Below are positions 43,701-56,403 of a DNA stretch of 64,000 nucleotides, piece after piece. The DNA lies in NCBI RefSeq assembly GCF_964340395.1, contig NC_135553.1:21934949-21998948 (forward strand), read 5' to 3'. Made by a program: the position numbers and the translations under genes. The number at the start of each line of letters is the position of its first letter. Position 1 is the stretch's first letter. The DNA is from Glandiceps talaboti. Lineage: Eukaryota; Hemichordata; Enteropneusta; Spengelidae. The notes under the pieces were generated by a model, which was not told the origin of the DNA, did not search any database, and saw nothing but the letters and a program-made list of their open reading frames with translations.

Positions 43701-46700
43701 TAATTCAATGTAAACAAGCATGATATTGACTGACCAGTCCTACATGTATATTACAGCCCCGGATTACAGCCTTGTTTTAAGAAATGATGTCAGATCAATC
43801 ATTTGTGCAAATCAAACGCACCTCTGAAATTTTTCAATAATGCTAGGGGGTGAAGCCATAGAACATGGATAACTAAATGCTTTCTTCTGAAATACACCTC
43901 TGGCAAGTGTCTTTTCATTAAACTTTAATGACAATTTTAACAGGTTGACAGGAATATCAGTGTAGACACATATTAGTTTAATGATGCATTCTGAATCATT
44001 TTACGACTTTCAATTCAACAGAAACTGATTCAGATATAAATATTTAATGTTGACAAGTCTGTAACTGCATCCAGTCATACAGCAGCTGAGACCTAATTTA
44101 TTCAGAGAAGTTAAATCTTTGGCAATACATTAAAATTCAAAATCTAACATCTTCATAATGTTTCACTCAAACTTACGAATTGTCCCGATGCTTGGGGTTT
44201 TTTTTGGAAAATTTGTGACCAATGTTGCTCTACAAAGCCTGGAGCATTGCATTTCCTTGCTATATTATAACTTAAAACCATTACAATAAATATTTTCTTT
44301 CTTGGTATTTTAATGGTGAAGTATAACTTCTAACTCACAAATGAGCTGAATGATAAAATTACAATATATAATACACATCAGAGGATGTCGTTTGACATTC
44401 AATCAAAATGACTAACTAAGAGTTAATTTCATACCAAGTTATTCGCACCTGCCTTTCACCATCATAATTCAGTACATACATACATGCATGTACAAGTACG
44501 ATTGCTTGACAATGTATAATTCAAAATATTATATTTGCTATGTTAATGAGGATAATGTTTACACTGACTAGACTGGTCTGATAGCTTACTCAACTGCCAT
44601 GTTATCCTTTCTGTCACCTTGGTCTCCTAGTATGCACTAAGGAATATAGTTGAGAGGCTATCCATCACCATGGCTTTGAATTTCGAGATCTATCTTGATT
44701 CAAAGCCATGGATAGCCTCTAGTCTATACAGAATACCATAGATGTAGGCTTTCACCTGACCTACCACAATTAAATGTACCTTTATGTTTGACATGTCAAT
44801 TGACTGATTTTTGTGACCTAGACTCTTAGACTGTCTTGTTTACATATTGAATTCTCGTCTCTGTTGTCTTATTCTGAAAGCTTCTTGTCTGCTTTCTTAA
44901 ACATACTAAACACTTCTTGACTGCTTTCTCAGACGTCTTACCTCTTCGACTTCTTTTATCCACCTGTCAATGCCATCAAAGGACCATTTGTTGGTGATGT
45001 CATAGACCAGGAGAATACCTTGAGCTCCCCTTGAGTAGGACCGGAATATCGTACAAAATCTCCCTTGTCCTGATGCATCCCTAGATAATAAAAATACACA
45101 CACACAGAAATATGTCAGTTTGTGATATACATACATGATGTATTCATGTTATGATATGTAACAATTGATGCTTTCCTGCCTGCAAAAGTGTAAAAATAAA
45201 AATAAATAAAAAAATACTTAACATGCATGAGCCAAGTTCAACAAAAAATATGGAATATATACTCTGGTACAGCGTGCATCTATGGTTCTGGTTCTGCTGT
45301 GTTTGAAATATGAGTCAAAACGTTCAAAATCGACATTACTTTCACCATTTTTTCTTCGAAATACTGGCACTGGTATGGTATAATTATACTATTCTCTGTA
45401 TGTTTTTCTTTATTTAGCAGGAAAATACTCATGACCTAAGGGTTGCCATTACGAGTCTAGCAACTTGTAGTGACAAAGGCCCCTTAGGTCACTCATATTT
45501 TCCTTAGCTGAACGAAGAAAAATATTGGGGAATAACATCTACTTGTAGATTGTAGATTGTAGATTGGGCTTTGAGGTTATTTAAACCTTACATAGTCAAT
45601 TTTGATATGTGATGAAGGAGTGTTTCAAGTGTAACTTACAAATGTGTCATGAAAATCATTCAATGCATGCCACAGTATAACAGTAGACTTTGTTGAACAG
45701 TACCAGAATATAGTATGTGTATATTATACATGTACATGTACGTACTGGTTGAATTACACTATATGTACAGTACAATCTAGGCTCTGCCGTATTTGCAGTG
45801 TTTTCTATTACAATACTATTAGGTTAGGCAAAAAAAAATTGTGTGTTTCCGATAACATGGTCTCAGAGAATAGGGTTGGTAGGTAAGTCAGGATTTGATT
45901 TTATGTTATTTTTTTTTAATTGATTTCATTTTTGAAAAATATTGCTTTGACCCAAAGCCAAACAAAATGTTGGTCAGAATACCCCTTCTGTGATAGTTTG
46001 TATGTAGTAGCATCACTGGGGAAAGAAAAAAGATTTGCATGAAAGTCAAGAAGACAGAATTTCTCACCTTTTTGTTTTAAATGTTTAAAAAATGGTGGTT
46101 TAAACTAGGGTCGGTCAGGGTATCGGAAACACACAATTGTTTTTTTTTTATTTTGCCTTATCAGCAGGTATAATATATCTGGGGTTCCCAGTCATTTTAC
46201 AGAGATTCCCCAAAAACCTCAGACAATGTATGGGCTATGCTAGTTTGACCTGATTACATGATACCAATATACAACCTCAGTAAAAAACACTGTATTTTTA
46301 AGATAAAGGATTTCCTAAATAATGATAAGGTTTCATGCCCAAGGGTTTAAGTATATAGCTTAAATATTGAAACTATAATTCATATGTCGTTATCTGTAAA
46401 TGAGCCTTCATTATACTCTGGTACATGTACACTTATTTCATTATTTTTTTTTTACAAATTACATTTTACCATGTGTACAAAGTCTTTGTTTCCATTTTGG
46501 AATATCTCATATTTGGAATATGTTCATGGTCAAACTCTAATGAGAGTGCTGATTCATAATCCTTGATATCCTTGATATCATATTTTTTTTATAATTACTT
46601 AAAAATAAGTCCAAAAATTGTTTTCTTCTTTTTTTTTCAATGGTTATTTATCAATTGAAAATACTAAAATATCACACTGAGTTATGAATGAAAACTACTT

Positions 46701-49700
46701 GGCAGTGAAATTGAAATAAAATCTTGGTACACAATGAATGACAACGGCACCAAATTAGTATTCCATTGACAGAGTCACTTTTATGATTTATGACCTCTCC
46801 ACATCTCACTACAATACATGTAGATAGTGCGTAGTAGTGTGTGTGTTTATTACATTGGCAGCCTACCAAAGCATCTAATAAGACTTTGAATCATAAATTG
46901 CACAATACTGAGAAGCAGACAGCCAATAAGTACTACAGCCTTACTATCTAGGATGTGAAGAGATCCACTATAGTTAGCTATCCCACAACACCAATAAAAC
47001 TCTCACATGGGTGTAATTCACAAATTGTGAAAGAAGTCTCTGTCTCATCAATTTTGTTCATAGACTGTGAACATGGTATGGATGGGTGAATACGCTCCCT
47101 AGCTATGTTATTAGACAAGTTTATGTATTGTTATCACATCCTCTTTGAATGATCGTGAAAATCATGTTACTAGTATGTGAATAACTTGACAATGAATGAA
47201 AAATAACACAATACTGCCATAGATATTTCATTTTTGATCTTGATAAGTTTTTTGCAATATTGATTTTTTATTCTATTTGTGGTTCTATTACTGAGCCCGT
47301 ACTGAGTTCACACTGTACATGTTCTTTTGAATTTTTACTCTTTTGTTCACTTCAAATATACATTGTACATGTACATTTGAAAAAATCCTCCCGGACCAAG
47401 GTGTGAAACTAGACAGAAATTTAATGCTGCTTTTCTATTAAAGTCAGTGCTACAGTGAAATCCTAAATAATGCAAACTCAAACTTTGTAAATATCTTGAT
47501 ATGCATCGTGCAAGCAACAAACTCTATGAAAATACCAAAGATTGGATTTCATATCTTCGTTCAAAGACTGACAATATACACATAATTTTATGCATATACA
47601 TGCACCGCTGTGATGTTTACATTTGCAAATTGCATGTACATTTGTACATCTATCACGAGCTACAAAAGCATGCTTTACATGCACAAATAAATAGTTACAA
47701 CCTTTGTCTCAAGTTACAGCCATGTTTGTGCTCATTTATCACATTTATTACACACATAGAATACATGTACAATGTACAAAATATTTACATTTATACAGAA
47801 GCAATTGTAAAATATTATGTTTTATGTTTAATGTAATAATTTTGATAATATCAAAATGTTCAAAAACCTAGATTTTGTAATTTTATCAAGACGGTCAATA
47901 AACAGTAAGACATGGTATCCCAGTTATTATTTTATATTCTTTAAAAAGAAATTAAAGGAACTATCATACAAGTACAATGTATCTCACTTACATTTGATGT
48001 TAATGAAAACAATGATGGTCATTAGACAACGAAGAATGTTTTGGAAAATATATATATACCACAAAATGCTGTACCATATTAATACTGAGATGATTGATAC
48101 CATTGACCTTTGACCTGACACAAACCGATTCTTGTCTGTAGCACCGGTTTACCCTGATACCCTGCTAAGCTACTCAGACTTCAATATACATCAATGACAC
48201 AGTAGATTTATTTATTTATATGATATCAGCATGTAGTGAATATATCAAATACCCCAAGTAATGTCAAGGTTGTGTTTGTAAAATGAGGTTGTACCTGTCA
48301 GTTTATCAATAACATGGAGACATTTTGTACACATCAAATAGGCTTGAGATAGTGGTGATAGAGGAGTGCATTGGAACATTTTTTAATCTTCAAAAGAAGA
48401 ACTACATGTACAACATCGTCATAAATCACAGCCTCTTTTACAATACCGTACAAGACGCACCATTGAGACTGAGAGGCTCTCGTTATTTCACAGTGTCGTG
48501 GAAGAAATAGCAGCTCTGGTTTGTGAGAATGAGCTACAAATGTATAGTACATACATGTATGTAGTAGAGCATATCAAGCTTCTTTTGAATGACGTGTTGA
48601 TAATTTAATAAGAGATGAAATACAGACAACAATAACATAGAAGTCCCAATTTGTTAAGAGTCCCCATATTCTGAGCCGAGATGGGTCAATGGGACCTGCT
48701 ACATGTAGTTCATACATATTGATGTACAATGTACAATTGCTACTATGATGTACAATGTACAATGTCCAATTACCATTGGCTTTGCAAAATTTCCAACTCA
48801 GTTACTGACATACAGATACATGTGTATGCTGCGCATTTACAGTCACCCCACCCCCACCACCACTTCCTCCTCATCCCCCTTTAGGAGAACATGACAAAAA
48901 GACACATTCTTTTTGGTATACACGTAGTTGAACACTCGGAGCCATTCCATGATACACCCTCATGGTCAAGGCATACATGTAGACCCTAGGGTCTACTGGT
49001 ATGGTCAAGGTTACAAAATTAATATTTTTTAATTTACATTGTACTAATGTAGGAAGATGTTATCTTCCGACTGACTGTTATGACAGGACAATTCATCAAA
49101 CTGACGATTAACGTCATGCTGCACCATCATCATTGGAGGTAACGATAACAAATGACTGTACACTATCATTGGAGGTAACAAGTACATTTTGTATGCACCA
49201 CCATTGTCTCAGCTGACCTTGATCCACCTGTTGTTTTATTTATGATGCTTTATAAAGTTCATGATGAATGTAATGGTATTGTCTAGGTCAATGTCACATG
49301 GTTCAAAACAGTTTATTAACCCTGCAGTACAGCATGCTGGTATTCTAATAGTACTTCTCTACAAGAAAATAAGAAATCAGCTCTGGTACTGATCAGGGCT
49401 CAAAATTAACTTGTTTCTTTGGTAGTCGTAGTGGGCTATCAATTTCTGAAATTGGTAGCCCAAGGATTGTGACCTGTAATCACATATTCCTGAACTGAAA
49501 ACAGAGTTGCTCTATTGGAAATATTTGTGTTATTAAAATACTTTCATGTCCATAAATCTTCAATTCTCATCACATAATCATTGCATGGTAACCTGAATGG
49601 GCTACCATCAACAAATTATGGTAGTCCCATGACAAGAATTGGTAGTCTGTGGGTATGGGACTACTGTTAATTTCCAGCCCTGATGATGAACTTCATTCAT

Positions 49701-52700
49701 TTTCAGGAACAAATCTTCATAGAGCACACACAGCATATTTGTTCCGGGTCTCGAAATACAAATGTAAGGGCATTTTACCCAGACAAGTGACTTGAAGCAT
49801 TGGGCAAGGGGTTTTAGAAAGTACTTGAATGGATAAGTAGAATTTCTCATGGTTTTCATTTTTCAAAACCCTGGCTCACTCATTCTAATATAAGTAAATA
49901 AAATTTACCAAAGATATTGACTTTGTGCACAAGCTTTCTGATTTCTGATTCTGGCAAGTATTTTTTAATTTCTATATTTGTCCTGTGGGCAAGAATTTCC
50001 TTTCTCATTATTTTGAGCCCTGCTGTTCTAACTACAACTCATATATTGTACAAACAAGGCATGTTTAATATTTTCAATAGCCCTAGCTTAATGTCGTAGA
50101 ATTCACTAAAAGGCATTGATGTCATAAAGGATGAACTTTATGTATGTATGTGTGCGCCAAATAGCCCACAAGGGATAACATAACTATAAATCAGCAATGC
50201 TTTTCACTATAACCAAACACAAGGTATATGTATCGTAATCTGACAGTGAACTCTACGTTGTTCTTTTTGCAGGAAATTCTCAGGAAATTGAACTAATGCA
50301 TGACTTGAGAAATGTACTCAACATGGTCTCATTAATGCAATTTTGGGCCGATAGTTTCCCAAAGTACTTGTAACGAAAAAGTCTCACATTTTTGTTTGAA
50401 ATGGCCTTAAACGATTGATGTTAGTGACTGCGTTCTACAAATGAGTATGTGTATAAAATGTAGATGAGCAATTGTTTGCCTTATCCTATAGCAAGGTGAC
50501 ATCTGATTGGTTCTCGGCAAGTACATTGTATATTGATCCAAATATTTAATAATAAGAATTGAAATCATAACCAATTGAACAGAGTTGATTCATTTAGGCA
50601 AACATTAGGAAATTGATTATTTTTCATGTTATTCAGTTAAGTAACAGTGCCAATAGTGTCGAAGCACAAGTGTGTGCTACACAAACACTCAATATCATAT
50701 TCTGCACTAAATTATGATTTTTATTTCCCAATTTTTATGGAATAATAAGAGACTTAATTTCATGATTTCCTAAGTATCATAATCATGTGTTCGTCTATTA
50801 GTATTATGTGGCACACATAATGTACTATTATACTATGTATAAACTCAACGTTGTTCACAGCATACTGTAAAGTACATGCCTGTGTTATGTTAACTTTGGT
50901 ACATGTACATGTAAAAATAAAAATGTACATTGAAAGGTTTTGGCACATGCTGAGTTATAATCGTCAATGTATTCAACTCCAGAGAAAGTACTTCCATAAA
51001 ACCATAATCAAACTATACCATTAAAATGTTAATTGTGACGCATGCCTTCATCGGCACTAGTTGTTTTTTTCCATATTTAGTCTAAATGTACATGTGTATA
51101 CATGTATGTATAATAAAATTATTACATTTTGTCATAGAATCATTTATGTATATATTATTTGCTACATAGTTTGAATTTGGAAAAACAAGTGCTGGGCGAA
51201 TATACAAAAACAGTAATTAGAATACAACAGGTATTATTTCCGTCTACAGTAAATACATAATAATGTATAATGGATTAATGCCCACAAACCATATACACCG
51301 AGCAGACTAAGCTTGTGTTCCTGTAGCCATGACTACATTTGTATTCATGTAAGTGGTATAGACAGAACTCAACTCTAGCTTTAAAATATTGTTAGATATT
51401 TGAGTAGTCAGACAAAGTGCAAGGAAAAATGATTTAAAAGTACACACTACAGCTGATAAATAATTCATAATTATTGCTGCAGTTAATAGTGTGCATGACT
51501 TAACAATAATGTAATGTAATGTCAAGGCAAAATGACGTTCATATGAACTTTTTACATTGAAGTCGTGGAAAAAAAATCAATACTAAAACAAAATGAACCT
51601 TTGTTAGGTAAAATTATATTAACAGCTGTTGTGCTTTTCATATTTCTACTTCTTACACTCACTAATTAACACGTCTTTTGAAATAGAAATCTGGTATGTC
51701 AACAATTATGATCCTGCTGTAAAGCAAACACAGCATTCACGCATAATGTATTGATTTTGCTTTCAAATTAAGTTTTTCAATAGAATATTTCCAGTAATTG
51801 TCAGGTCCCTTTATCGATTGGTAAAAGACCCTTCAGGTTTTATTAGCTTAATTAAACTCTCTGCAATGCTTTTAGTGGACCAGTGTATAAGGTTCTATGA
51901 CATGTATGCCATTCTCTAGTTTATAGGCTGACAATTCAACATTTAATTTTAAAGTGCATGAAAATATTTTATTTTTCTGACATGAGAAAGATACATATAG
52001 GTGTATGTATATCTACACACACTTTAGGTTTTACAAGGCCAGTCTCACAGTTTTGCAAATATATGGTAGCAAAAGGTATTTACATGTACACTTTCATTTC
52101 AAACTTGCGTGAAATAAAAGCTTGCAAGACAACTCAGCCACAAATTTATCATGGACCCCTGGTCATTGGCCTATCACACTGAAAGATATACAACATGTAT
52201 TACATTATGCCACACATGATTCAACCGAGAAAAGGGTGAATTTTGGACTGTTTTTCTTGAAACCATGCTAGAGTGAAACGAAAATTATATCTTGAGATTG
52301 TACATATCATCAATAATCTGATATCATTACTTATAAACATTGCTGTTTTCTAAAGTCTCATCATCTGGCAGAAAAAAAATAATATTCAATCATTTCTGGA
52401 GATTGACAGGTGCAAAAAACTGAAAAGCTGATGTAAAAATATCGGGTGAACTGCTGAATTTATTTTTCTGATAATAACTAATTTAATTACTTATGCTAAT
52501 TAAGCACCAGACATGATTATACTAATGGGCTTTTGGGAGAAATTTGATGAGAAAATGTTATCATAGTTGGACATGCATCTATAACCACATAAATTGATAT
52601 TTTTACAAAACATCAATTGTGCCACACACCATTTTTACACTCGTTGATGAGTGCTGGAGTTCGAATACACATGATGTGTGTTGGGTAGTTCATCTTATCC

Positions 52701-54377
52701 ATCAAATATGAATGCTAAATTACATCTTTCTTTCAGGCAAGTATTATAGATGGGCAGAGATACTAAACAATTCAAGGAAAATATTTGTGTATTTCATTAA
52801 ATTTAAAATTTTGATTAATGTATGAATGAATTTAATATGATCATTTTTTTGTCCAAAATTGAGGCAAGATGTACAAAAAAGGCATACAAAAACAAATTTT
52901 TGGGTGAAATTGATCCATATTAAAAGCTAACACGTGTGAAATTATTTAACTTGATCATTTTCAAACATGAAGTGAACATGAATGAATTTAAACATTATTA
53001 TATACTAAGAATCACATCTGAAATTGATGATCCTCAAAAGCAGTGAAAAGTCAAGAATGACTGTTTCACATTTTTTAAAAATTTTTAGTAGGAATTGAGT
53101 GGTTTGACCCGAAGAGAAAAATACCAGTATTTTTCAAAATCCTGGTACAGATGTTCATGTTGACAGACCAGATGAGTGATAAAATTGAGTGCCTACCAGG
53201 AGAACAACACTGTCAGGATATTTGATTCCTCAAACAATAGACGAGACCCACAGGAAAACGTTAATACAATAATGTTATCGAGTAATTCATCAAAAAGTGC
53301 AGACAATCTCACAGTCAGAGTAGAGCATATTTACTTTCACACAAAAGACAGGCCTGCTGTTTGTAGACACATACATATTTTGTAAACCACACAACACATT
53401 CATAGGCTTCTAAAGTTGATTAAGAGCATATTTTGACAAATGGTTGCATGCTACAACACCTTTTTACTGCTATTTTTACTATCATATGAACAATGACAGC
53501 TTTTCTGGCAACTTTACATTGTGTACAAATTTTTATCCTTTGTTACAAATATGACTTCTGTGACATATGGTATTGAGAAGCTAGAATGGATAGCTATAAA
53601 CTAGAAATGATGGATTATTCTATCTCTCAGAATGGCATTTCTTTCATTACATTTCAATGGCTATTGTTGTCAGTGTGATACTGTCTGTTTTTTCATGATG
53701 ATGTAATTCTTCCAGAGTGTATCATCTGTTATTCCATTGTGATAGGACATTCATTCTCTGGCAATTAGCTTTTCTACTCAACAATACAATTTCTTGTTGT
53801 ATTTTTGTATCTTATATTACACATACGACAATCCTATCGGTATCTTAATTTTTATGTAATGACAGACATCCAAAATGCTTTCTGTGAAGAATGATAAATG
53901 AACAGCATCATGGGGAACACCTATATTTTATTTGGATGATCAAAAAATCAAGCAAATAATAATATTTGAGTGGGGATCAATTTTTTTAATTCAAAATTTA
54001 ACCAGCTATCCATGTGAAGCTGTTCAATGCTGAGATGTGTATCTACTATCATTGATATGTATGTTTTCTTCCCTTTGAAATAAACTGGCAATAGACCATT
54101 GAACATTTGTAGGGTCCATGGGCTCCAGTATCATAGCATGGACAGGAAAAGCTTTCGTCACAGAGTTGGTCCTGATACTAATAACTAGGCCATTCAGTTT
54201 GTTTTCATTGTTACATAGTCTTGTACTGAAATGTGTGAAATGTGATTTGCTTTAGAACAAAGGAACTCAAACTTTGGTTTATCAGGCACCCACAGCTTAC
54301 AGGATCTAGTACCTACCATAATTGTAACTTGACTTTCTTGCCATCCAACAAAATAGTTGTGGTCTTGTGCTCTATTC
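34477..54377 (-). CDS. RAB40: RAB40 GTPase with SOCS box, exons 2-5 (5' end missing)
   Basis: Minus-strand gene. RAB40 is a RAS-family GTPase that acts as substrate receptor of a Cullin-5/Elongin B/C ubiquitin ligase at membranes and in cell migration. In order the exons give switch I and strand 2 ([20 protein letters not shown]), the DxxG switch II in its RAB40 form (WDASGQGRF), the hallmark [10 protein letters not shown], the G4 motif in RAB40 form ([14 protein letters not shown]), G5 (SPLCDFN), and a SOCS box with BC box ([10 protein letters not shown]) and Cul5 box (LPLP). The C-terminus is KSCCVS, a possible prenylation site. All junctions keep frame, and the exon sizes (61, 139, 223 and 239 nt) are ordinary for such a gene; only the introns are long. 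Exon 1 with the P-loop is not in view. Confidence 0.95.
34716..40755 (-). other. RAB40 intron 4 (between exons 5 and 4)
   Basis: About 6.0 kb, AT-rich, with an (AAAT)n microsatellite and scattered ACATGTA palindromes. No nested gene recognised. Confidence 0.8.
37735..37800. repeat. (AAAT)n microsatellite
   Basis: About 13 AAAT units, then degenerate. Confidence 0.95.
40756..40978 (-). CDS. RAB40: RAB40 exon 4 (G4 and G5 motifs)
   Basis: 223 nt encoding [20 protein letters not shown], followed by [20 protein letters not shown] and ending ERLWRPSK. The family replaces the usual NKxD with GNRLHL. TTTCCAG acceptor, GTGAGT donor, exits in phase 1. Confidence 0.97.
40979..44941 (-). other. RAB40 intron 3 (between exons 4 and 3)
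   Basis: About 4.0 kb. Contains a 16-C run near 41142-41157, a decayed duplication around CCCTCTAGTGG (41889 and 41989) and the 44651 hairpin. Nothing else recognised. Confidence 0.8.
44651..44719. repeat. Short hairpin
   Basis: AGAGGCTATCCAT plus CCATGGCTTTGAAT on the left pairs with ATTCAAAGCCATGGATAGCC TCT on the right. The left arm has one six-base bulge and the loop is about 16 nt. Lies about 220 bp downstream of RAB40 exon 3, in the intron. Confidence 0.6.
44942..45080 (-). CDS. RAB40: RAB40 exon 3 (switch II)
   Basis: 139 nt encoding [20 protein letters not shown], then [20 protein letters not shown] and IKEVEE, nearly identical to vertebrate RAB40. The switch II DTSG is DASG here. 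TTATCTAG acceptor, GTAAGA donor, phase 0 exit. Confidence 0.97.
45402..45535. mobile_element. Second, truncated copy of the 27.8-kb foldback element
   Basis: Holds TGACCTAAGGGTTGCC on one arm and AAGGCCCCTTAGGTCACTCA on the other, and ends GAACGAAGAAAAATATTGGG like the other copy. Lies in the intron between RAB40 exons 3 and 2. Confidence 0.6.
45834..46160 (+). mobile_element. TTAGGC inverted-repeat element, copy D
   Basis: TTAGGC at the left with TGTGTGTTTCCGATAACATG; right end TAAACTAGGGTCGGTCAGGG, TATCGGAAACACACAATTG and GCCTTA. The best preserved copy; it lies in the intron between RAB40 exons 3 and 2. Confidence 0.75.
49392..49684. mobile_element. MITE-like element with about 19-bp inverted ends
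   Basis: ATCAGGGCTCAAAATTAAC at the left and GTTAATTTCCAGCCCTGAT at the right are inverted with two mismatches. The inner part repeats GGTAGTC/GGGCTACC motifs. A third end-like piece, TTTTGAGCCCTG, lies near 50010. Confidence 0.55.
54317..54377 (-). CDS. RAB40: RAB40 exon 2 (switch I)
   Basis: 61 nt encoding [20 protein letters not shown] plus the first two bases of the Trp codon; human RAB40 has [29 protein letters not shown] acceptor, GTAGGT donor. The upstream exon must end with a single G (phase 1). Confidence 0.93.
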
Positions 54378-56234
54378 CTGTGAATTGAAGATAAAGAAAA
54401 GAAATGTTAAACACAGCCAGAGGGCATGGGAAAATCATGATATAATCGCAACATGGAGATCAGGTTACAAAACAATTCATACATTTGTGCATGAACTATT
54501 TGCTTGTATTAGAGTTGGTACTTGTTTCAACTTTCTCAACTATGTCTACAATGTAATAGTTAATTTTCACACACATGGAATGCAACATAACAGTAACTTT
54601 TTTGAAACCATGTACATGTATATGTAAGAAGAAATGCATAACTTCCATAAGGAACGAGCTGTCCGAATAAATAGATGCAATGCGCCGTTTCGAATAAAGA
54701 TTCTTTTTTAAGGATAAGGCAAGACATAGTTGGTAAATACCTGACTATATCTGAATGTTATGGAATAGAACGACAATCGTGGGAGATTAACGGTTAACTG
54801 TGTAAAAAGTTCTAAAATTCACACGCACCAAATGTAAATGTATATGTATATGTACATGCAGTGGTTACTTTTTAGCACATTTTTTGTCACATATGTATGA
54901 TCATCTTGATGACTTCGTGATCTTCATCATATTTTATTTCTACAACAAGCATGTGCTATGAACATGTGGTCAAGTAACATCATGTAAAGCTCACATGTGT
55001 TAAAGGCTAAGATTTCAGCCCCAGCTTCTCAAAGTGTTGTTATCGTAACAATGGAAACCACTGAAGGTTTATATATTAGGATCATTCTTTTGTTCTTAAC
55101 CGTCCTCTTCTCATTAGTAGCTCTGCCAGCCCTAAATTTTTAATGATTATCCAAACTGGGCCTAGTTTGGATTATGGTTAAGATGTAGGTACGAAGAATA
55201 CTTTTCTGGCAGCTGTAACTGGAACAATATTTTAACTTACAAAATGTTATTGTACATGCTTGTACCTGTACATGTACATAGTTTATGACTGCCTACAGTA
55301 CTGATCAAACCTTGTTAACATCCACCAAATACAAATTACACAAATAATATACAAATTGTTAACAAACAAGTACATGTAACTGGGGTCTATAATTGTGTAC
55401 ATATTGACATCAAACTAGTTTTAACATGTACATACATATAGTTTATCAACAATGATGAATAAAGTGGTAATTCATACATGTAAATTCAGTTCAAAATATT
55501 TCAATTTTTATGCAAGTATACCAACTATTCATCATACTGCTTGTGGTTGTGAACTAAAGTGACATACATGTACAGTCTCCTTTAGTGTCCCGGATAAATC
55601 TGTCAAGTTTAGTGTCTGACATTTGTGCAAAGTTTGGTTGACAAGAGTTATGGGTCACCAGGCTGTTCGAGATAAAGCTGTCCACAGTCACGTGAACAGA
55701 CAAGCTCATTCCTATAGCCTTCTCTGGGTTGTGCCTGTTACTAAGTGTTAGAGTCAGTCTAATAATAAAAGCACCATTTCAAAGTTGTATGTGTCATCCA
55801 ACCATACAATTTACATGATGTATGCCACACAAAACAATACTAATAGATGTAGAGCTAATTACAGGTAGACAAATTACAAATAACAACTGGAACTAACAAT
55901 GGGTTCCTAATTATGATTAGATATCAGAATGCCCTTTTGTAATTCATCTACATGTACAATGCAATAATTGTTACTAGCAAAACACATTCACATCATACAC
56001 CTGTACATGTACATGTACCGGTATGTACCATCATCATAAAACACCAACAATCTTTGCAGCAATGGTAAAACGTACATGTACATGTACCTGTTACTATGTA
56101 CACGTAGCTATTACTGTAACAGTGTATGCTTCCCAAACCTCAGAAGAGCAAAAGTTACCTTGGATTAAGAACATTATGTACATTTGTTGTACATTTGTAT
56201 ACTGATGAATCTTTGGAGCCTCATGTACACCATC

Positions 56235-56403
56235 CATCCCTTTCTGTGAAATTATGAAATATGAAGAACATTTAGGCAAAATGTATATAGAGTAGAAATG
56301 TCTTGCTTTTCTTTTGCCTCTGAGGCAAAAGACTCTACTGTATATACATTTTACCTACACATGTAAATGTTCTTCATATTTCATAATTTCACAGAAAGGG
56401 ATG
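56235..56403. repeat. Long near-perfect hairpin
   Basis: CATCCCTTTCTGTGAAATTA TGAAATATGAAGAACATTTA on the left arm pairs without mismatch for 40 bases with the right arm, then less perfectly. The loop holds a second perfect palindrome, CTTTTGCCTC/TGAGGCAAAAG. Lies in RAB40 intron 1. Confidence 0.75.

Larger units (their letters stand above)
45081..54316 (-). other. RAB40 intron 2 (between exons 3 and 2)
   Basis: About 9.2 kb. Holds two dispersed inverted-repeat elements near its end (45.4-46.2 kb) and one at 49.4 kb; otherwise AT-rich with many TACATGTA palindromes. No nested gene recognised. Confidence 0.8.
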
